From NCBI GenBank assembly GCA_018384365.1, contig JAHAYX010000005.1:1-36175 (forward strand): a stretch of DNA of 36,175 nucleotides, in the 5' to 3' direction. Position numbers and translations under genes: made by a program. Shown here one piece after another: positions 32,365-36,175 of the stretch; within the stretch, counting starts at the first letter, position 1; each line of letters opens with the position of its first letter. A model generated the notes under the pieces. It worked only from the letters and a program-made list of their open reading frames with translations, did no database searches and was not told where the DNA came from. This DNA comes from Clostridiaceae bacterium. GTDB taxonomy: Bacteria; Bacillota; Clostridia; Oscillospirales; QAMX01.

Positions 32365-33224
32365 TTCGCCGCCTCCTTTACTTCATTTTCCAGTCTTGCA
32401 ATATTGGCCTCCACTTCTGCGATCGCCTGGGCCATTTCATCGCCCTTCGGCGTCCAGTAGTGGTAAGAAGCCTTGTTTTCCGCAAAGGAAACGCCGCGTC
32501 CCTTGATCGTATGCGCCACAATCAGGTTCGGCTTGCCCTTTTCCAGCGGCAGGGCATCCAGAGTACTGACGACTTCTTCCATATTGTTGCCGTCGATATC
32601 ACGCACTGCCCAGCCAAAGGCTGCGAAATGCTCGGCGACAGGCGTGAAATTCATGATATCCTGCACTTTTCCGCTGATCTGGAGGCCGTTAAAGTCCACA
32701 AAGACAACCAGATTGTCAAGACCATAGTGCGCGGCAACTGCTGCGGCTTCCCAGTTGGAGCCTTCGGCAAGTTCGCCGTCGCCCATGACAACATAGACCT
32801 TGGAATCCTTCCCCTCAGCGCGAAGAGCCAGCGCCATACCGGAAGCGATCGACAAACCGTGGCCGAGCGCGCCGGTGTTGGCCTCAACGCCCGGGAGCTT
32901 GTGCATGTCCGGATGGCCGGGGATCTTGGTTTTCAGTCCGCCGTAAGTATCCAGCACGGACTTGTCAAAGTATCCGCGTTCCGCCAGCACAGCATACTGA
33001 ACCATGCACTTATGGCCGGCAGAAAGGAGGAAACGGTCGCGGTCAGCCCACTTGGGATCCTCCGGACGGACATTCATTTTATAGAAATAGAGCGCAGTGA
33101 CAATGTCGAGGCAGGACATCGCGCCGCCCAGGTGGCCATGGTGGCTTGCTTCGACCATACGCAGAACATTCCGGCGGCTTTTTGCCGCTGCAAGTTCCAG
33201 TTCCTTTATGCCCTGTCTGGTCAC
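32361..33224 (-). CDS. Transketolase, N-terminal (TPP-binding) subunit
   Basis: N-terminal half (287 residues) of the split enzyme. The thiamine-pyrophosphate motif runs from GDGELAEGSNWEAA, and SHHGHLGGAMSCLDIV near the start and TGALGHGLSIASGMA are typical. The last 30 residues form a charged coiled tail. ATG 33224 overlaps the stop of the RpiB-like gene by four bases, so three genes (isomerase, TPP subunit, C-terminal subunit) are translationally coupled. Split transketolases are common in Clostridia and archaea. Confidence 0.94.
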   Translation of the reverse strand: MTRQGIKELELAAAKSRRNVLRMVEASHHGHLGGAMSCLDIVTALYFYKMNVRPEDPKWADRDRFLLSAGHKCMVQYAVLAERGYFDKSVLDTYGGLKTKIPGHPDMHKLPGVEANTGALGHGLSIASGMALALRAEGKDSKVYVVMGDGELAEGSNWEAAAVAAHYGLDNLVVFVDFNGLQISGKVQDIMNFTPVAEHFAAFGWAVRDIDGNNMEEVVSTLDALPLEKGKPNLIVAHTIKGRGVSFAENKASYHYWTPKGDEMAQAIAEVEANIARLENEVKEAAK

Positions 33225-33667
33225 GACTGAGAAGCCTCCTTCTCATAATCGTAGATGCGCTGTACCTTCGGCAGAGAACGGGACTTCGGGTCAAACGTGC
33301 ATCCAAGATACTCGTCAACCATCATTTTTGCCACTTCAATGCCGGTGACCTGCGCGCCCATCGTGATGATGTTGGCATTGTTGGAAAGCTGCGCACGCTG
33401 TGCCTGGTAAACATTGTTGACCAGCGCGGCATACGCGCCTTTTACCTTGTTTGCTGCAATGCAGACGCCGATGCCGGTGCCGCAGACCAAAATTCCGCGG
33501 TCATAATGTCCGGCGGCAACCTCCGTTGCGACTTCAATGGCAACATTGGCATATATCGGATCATCACTGCCGAAATCCACGCACTCGTGGCCCTTTGCCT
33601 TGACATGCTCGATCAGGGCAGCTTTGAATTCTGTCGCGTTGGGATCGCATCCAAATGCAATTTTCAT
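33221..33667 (-). CDS. RpiB/LacAB-family sugar-phosphate isomerase, divergent active site
   Basis: A 148-residue aldose-ketose phosphate isomerase of the RpiB/LacA/LacB fold. The catalytic Cys62 lies in LVCGTGIGVCIAANK, the family signature. In E. coli RpiB the N-terminal motif is GCDH and a later histidine precedes NDTN; here these read GCDP (residues 6-9) and QLSNNANI, so both usual active-site histidines are absent. This points to a substrate other than ribose-5-phosphate, within a subgroup I recall as annotated simply RpiB/LacA/LacB family. ATG 33667 has GGAGG nine bases upstream. First gene of the operon with the split transketolase, divergent from the FGGY kinase. Confidence 0.88.
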   Translation of the reverse strand: MKIAFGCDPNATEFKAALIEHVKAKGHECVDFGSDDPIYANVAIEVATEVAAGHYDRGILVCGTGIGVCIAANKVKGAYAALVNNVYQAQRAQLSNNANIITMGAQVTGIEVAKMMVDEYLGCTFDPKSRSLPKVQRIYDYEKEASQS

Positions 33668-33753
33668 AAACCAGTACCTCCGTACCCTTGAATTTTTCAG
33701 GACAGGCTGCCGGTGCACAGCAGCGAAGTAGTCCTGTATATACAAGTACAATC

Positions 33754-33782
33754 ATAATACCACAGGATACCCCGTTTGTAAA
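33754..33782 (-). promoter_or_regulatory. Promoter of the isomerase-transketolase operon
   Basis: On the minus strand TTTACA (33777-33782), a 17-base spacer ending TGTGG (extended -10) and TATTAT (33754-33759); leader of about 80 bases. Confidence 0.75.
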
Positions 33783-33863
33783 TACCTTTAACACATTCTT
33801 ATCATTTTTTTGCAAAGGATTTTCCGCGCTCCGGCAAAAGCCGCTTTTCCTTCCGGAAAGCGA

Positions 33864-33892
33864 TTGACAGGGCCAAAAAAGGTTGCTATCAT
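33864..33892 (+). promoter_or_regulatory. Promoter of the FGGY kinase gene
   Basis: Perfect TTGACA (33864-33869), a 17-base spacer and TATCAT (33887-33892). It is divergent from, and about 80 bases away from, the isomerase promoter, so one regulator could serve both. Confidence 0.75.
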
Positions 33893-33940
33893 AACATTAT
33901 AAATACAGGCGGCGTGTACATCCGCCAAGGGAGGATATCT

Positions 33941-35263
33941 ATGTACTTTCTGTCCATTGACTTCGGCACTTCGGCAGTCAAACTCAGCATTGTAGATGAA
34001 AATGGCCGGACGCACTGCTGGGCCAAAGAAAATTATCCTTACATCCTGCTCCCCGGCGAGAAGGTGGAAATGAGCAAAACCGAGCTTTGGCGCGCGCTTT
34101 ATGCCGCTGCCGAAAAGCTGGATCCCGAACTGCGTCAAAAAGTGGAATATCTCTGCTATGACACGTTCTCTCCCTCTCCCGTCATCCTGGACCGCGACGG
34201 CGATCTGGTTTACGAAAATATCATCACGCACATGGACCGCCGCAGCCGTCCGCAGACTGCGTTTATCGATAATCTGGTCGGCAAGGACCACTATATGAGC
34301 ATTTCCGGCATTTATCCCTTCCCCGGCGGCTGCTCCGCCATGACCTATATCTGGTTCCTGCAAAACGAACCGGATGTTTACAAAACCGCCTACCGTGTCG
34401 GCCATCTGCCGACCTATATCCACAAGCAGCTCACCGGCGAATGGATGGTGGACCTTGTAAACGCCTCCATGATGGGCCTTTATGAAACCACGACCCAGAA
34501 GGGCTGGTCCGACGAACTCATCCGCGCCTTTGGTCTGGAGCGTTCCCTGTTCGGTGAAATCTATAATCCCGGCACGCGACACGGTTCCCTGCTGCCGGAA
34601 ATCGCCGCGAAGCTCGGCGTGAAGGCCGGTATTCCGGTCGCCGTGGGCACGAACGACGTTGCTGCCGCGCAGATGGGCGCACACAACTCCCGCGCCGGCG
34701 AAATGATGAATACGACGGGTTCCAGCGAGATGGTCAGTATCCTGACCGACAAGCCGGTGGTGAATCCGGAGTATTATCTCCGCAACTCCGCGCTGCCCGG
34801 CATTTGGCAGATCTATGCCACCACGGCCGGCGGTTTTGCAATCGACTGGTTCTATGATCAGCTCTGCCGCGAGATGACCAAGAAAGAGTTCTATAAATAC
34901 GTTGACGACGTGATTGAGCAGTGCATGGACGATACCAGTGTCACGTTTGACCCCTATATGACCGGCGACCGCCAGAGCCTGGAGAAAAAGACCGGTGCCT
35001 GGCACGGACTCACACTGGAGGCCACGCGCGACAAGATGCTGGCTTCCATGCTGCGCAGTATGCAGGGTGTCCTGAAAAAAGCCATTGATCAGGCTGCCGC
35101 GGTACAGGAGCTTTCCTCCACCATCAAGATTTCCGGCGGCATGGCCACGCCGCCTTATATCAAGCTGAAAAAGCACGAAATCCCCGGCTATGAATTTGAA
35201 GTCGTGGATGACTGCCCCATTCTCGGCAATGTCGAACTTGTGAAATATTACATGAATAAGTAA
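33941..35263 (+). CDS. FGGY-family carbohydrate kinase (xylulokinase-like)
   Basis: Cytoplasmic sugar kinase of 440 residues in the FGGY family. The phosphate-binding motif SIDFGTSAVKLSIVD is at residues 5-19. NDVAAAQMGAHN near 245 holds the likely catalytic Asp, and the C-terminal ATP-binding motif ISGGMATPPYIK replaces the usual GGGAxSPLW. The protein ends soon after and is shorter than the usual 490-510. The closest general look is xylulokinase, but the altered C-terminal motif leaves the substrate open. ATG 33941 has GGGAGG six bases upstream. Its divergent neighbours (isomerase and split transketolase) suggest that the sugar, once phosphorylated, enters the pentose phosphate pathway. Confidence 0.88.
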   Translation: MYFLSIDFGTSAVKLSIVDENGRTHCWAKENYPYILLPGEKVEMSKTELWRALYAAAEKLDPELRQKVEYLCYDTFSPSPVILDRDGDLVYENIITHMDRRSRPQTAFIDNLVGKDHYMSISGIYPFPGGCSAMTYIWFLQNEPDVYKTAYRVGHLPTYIHKQLTGEWMVDLVNASMMGLYETTTQKGWSDELIRAFGLERSLFGEIYNPGTRHGSLLPEIAAKLGVKAGIPVAVGTNDVAAAQMGAHNSRAGEMMNTTGSSEMVSILTDKPVVNPEYYLRNSALPGIWQIYATTAGGFAIDWFYDQLCREMTKKEFYKYVDDVIEQCMDDTSVTFDPYMTGDRQSLEKKTGAWHGLTLEATRDKMLASMLRSMQGVLKKAIDQAAAVQELSSTIKISGGMATPPYIKLKKHEIPGYEFEVVDDCPILGNVELVKYYMNK

Positions 35264-35283
35264 AACGCCGCAGCGTGCAGTGT

Positions 35284-35317
35284 GCCCGTCCGATATGGAA
35301 TCGGACGGGCATTTTTT
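35284..35317 (+). terminator. Terminator of the FGGY kinase gene
   Basis: A perfect 11-bp stem (35284-35294 with 35300-35310, GCCCGTCCGAT type), a 5-base loop and six T (35312-35317), 20 bases past the stop. Confidence 0.93.
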
Positions 35318-35448
35318 ATGCCTCACAGCGCTGTCTTCCGTAAAAAATCCTGCAATTTCCGGCTGCTTCTCTGCCTTCTACCCGCCAGACGAATGGACAA
35401 ATACACGGACATATTTTGTTTACAAAAAATTTAATAATATTTCATGAA

Positions 35449-35477
35449 TTGTTTGCTGCGCCGTGATAAATTAAACT
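35449..35477 (+). promoter_or_regulatory. Candidate promoter of the ABC transporter gene
   Basis: TTGTTT (35449-35454), a 17-base spacer and TAAACT (35472-35477), about 58 bases before the ATG. The region upstream (35400-35450) is strongly AT-rich and could act as an UP element. Confidence 0.5.
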
Positions 35478-35535
35478 TCCTTCGCGTTCTCACGACAGCG
35501 GGTAAGACAATCGTATACGGGAAAAGGAGGCACAG

Positions 35536-36175
35536 ATGATTGAACTGGAACACATTTGCAAGACCTTCCGCGTGGCAAAGCGGAACGCAGGCATGGGGGA
35601 AGCCGTTCGCGCGCTTTTCCGGCGCGAATACACCCTGGTGCCGGCACTTCAGGACATCTCCTTCCATATCGGCGAAGGGGAGATGGTTGGCTACATAGGC
35701 CCCAACGGCGCCGGGAAAAGCAGCACGATCAAGATCATGAGCGGCATCCTGAATCCGGACAGCGGAGACTGCCGGATCAATGGGCTGGTGCCGTGGAAGA
35801 ACCGCCGCGAGCACGTACGCCACATCGGCGTGGTGTTCGGCCAGCGCTCGCAGCTCTGGTGGGACGTCCCGGTAATCGACTCCTTCGAGCTGATCCGTGA
35901 CATCTATGAGGTGGAACCTGCGGTATACCGGCGCAATCTGGACGAACTGACAACGCTTCTGAACCTCGGCGAGATCATCCGCACACCGGTCCGCCAGCTC
36001 AGCCTGGGACAGCGTATGCGCTGTGAGATTGCCGCATCGCTCCTGCACAACCCCGACATTCTTTTTCTTGATGAACCAACGATTGGACTCGATGCCGTTT
36101 CTAAAATTGCCGTGCGCGATTTTATCCGGCGGCTGAACCACGAGAAGAAAACCACCGTCATCCTCACGACGCACG
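35536..36175 (+). CDS. ABC-2-type exporter ATP-binding protein, 3' end outside window
   Basis: An open frame from ATG 35536 (AAGGAGG five bases upstream) runs past the right edge after 213 codons. Walker A GPNGAGKSS is at about residues 55-63, the Q-loop region is VVFGQRSQLWWD, the signature is LSLGQRM (155-161), Walker B is ILFLDEPTIGLD, and the H-loop begins at TTH, the last visible residues. The VVFGQRSQLWWDVPV form is typical of a subgroup of ABC-2 exporters usually followed by two permease genes. The substrate is unknown. It is preceded by a 270-base spacer with the kinase terminator and a candidate promoter. Confidence 0.92.
   Translation, partial: MIELEHICKTFRVAKRNAGMGEAVRALFRREYTLVPALQDISFHIGEGEMVGYIGPNGAGKSSTIKIMSGILNPDSGDCRINGLVPWKNRREHVRHIGVVFGQRSQLWWDVPVIDSFELIRDIYEVEPAVYRRNLDELTTLLNLGEIIRTPVRQLSLGQRMRCEIAASLLHNPDILFLDEPTIGLDAVSKIAVRDFIRRLNHEKKTTVILTTH

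Noticed and set aside
33788..35326. 512-codon open frame on the minus strand opposite the FGGY kinase
   Set aside because: Fully antisense to a gene with clear motifs, ribosome binding site, promoter and terminator.
1..36175. tRNA, rRNA, CRISPR, prophage or transposase genes
   Set aside because: No cloverleaf, regularly spaced repeats, integrase or transposase motifs were seen on either strand; the inverted repeats present are single hairpins.

Overview
The window looks like chromosome of a low-GC-phylum (Firmicutes/Bacillota) anaerobe of class Clostridia, most likely a gut Oscillospirales/Ruminococcaceae-type organism. This is inferred from AGGAGG-type ribosome binding sites, sigma-A promoters with 17-nt spacers, a type III glutamine synthetase, a two-gene SufC-SufB Fe-S system, a Gram-positive tyrosine-kinase/LCP capsule operon with a sortase, and an interspersed palindrome of a kind I associate with that order. 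The core is moderately GC-rich. Two short islands (about 1-335 and 30490-31230) are visibly AT-richer.

Layout. 1-223: 5' part of an AT-rich signal-anchor protein gene. 378-2026: a two-gene sufC-sufB (minimal SMS-like) operon. 2116-3933: a GH63-like glycosidase, divergent from an SSB-like protein with two OB domains (4149-4760). 4905-7822: glmS-galE, making amino-sugar and UDP-galactose precursors. 8141-8512: a decayed coding remnant. 8514-9536: gpsA. 9781-17264: an envelope-polysaccharide block on the minus strand. It reads, in transcription order, Wzz-like adaptor, BY-kinase with a Tyr tail, PHP-type phosphatase, sortase B, an SPQTG-anchored surface protein (broken by an in-frame TAG), an LCP ligase and, after a structured leader, a membrane NDP-sugar 4,6-dehydratase. 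17919-21368: aldo/keto reductase, GH-A clan hydrolase and serine hydrolase in one operon. 21570-23354: pepF. 23561-26292: two overlapping flavoprotein genes. 26506-30209: glnN-asnB, assimilating ammonia into glutamine and then asparagine, behind a promoter followed almost at once by an intrinsic terminator. 30210-31230: repeats, palindromes and an AT-rich P-loop kinase gene. 31426-33667: an RpiB-like isomerase and a split transketolase, divergent from an FGGY sugar kinase (33941-35263), forming a pentose-phosphate unit. 35536-end: the start of an ABC exporter ATPase gene.

The items most worth a second look are these. (i) The sortase/surface-protein pair inside the tyrosine-kinase capsule operon, where the substrate carries a TAG codon and the expected sortase start is ACG. 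(ii) The terminator-only leader of glnN. (iii) The two AT-rich one-gene islands with the same hairpin-abutting-promoter layout. (iv) The stand-alone SufCB pair. (v) The RpiB-like protein lacking the usual catalytic histidines. No tRNA, rRNA, CRISPR array, transposase, integrase or phage genes were seen. Many start sites below are set from ribosome binding sites and promoter positions rather than from the longest open frame.
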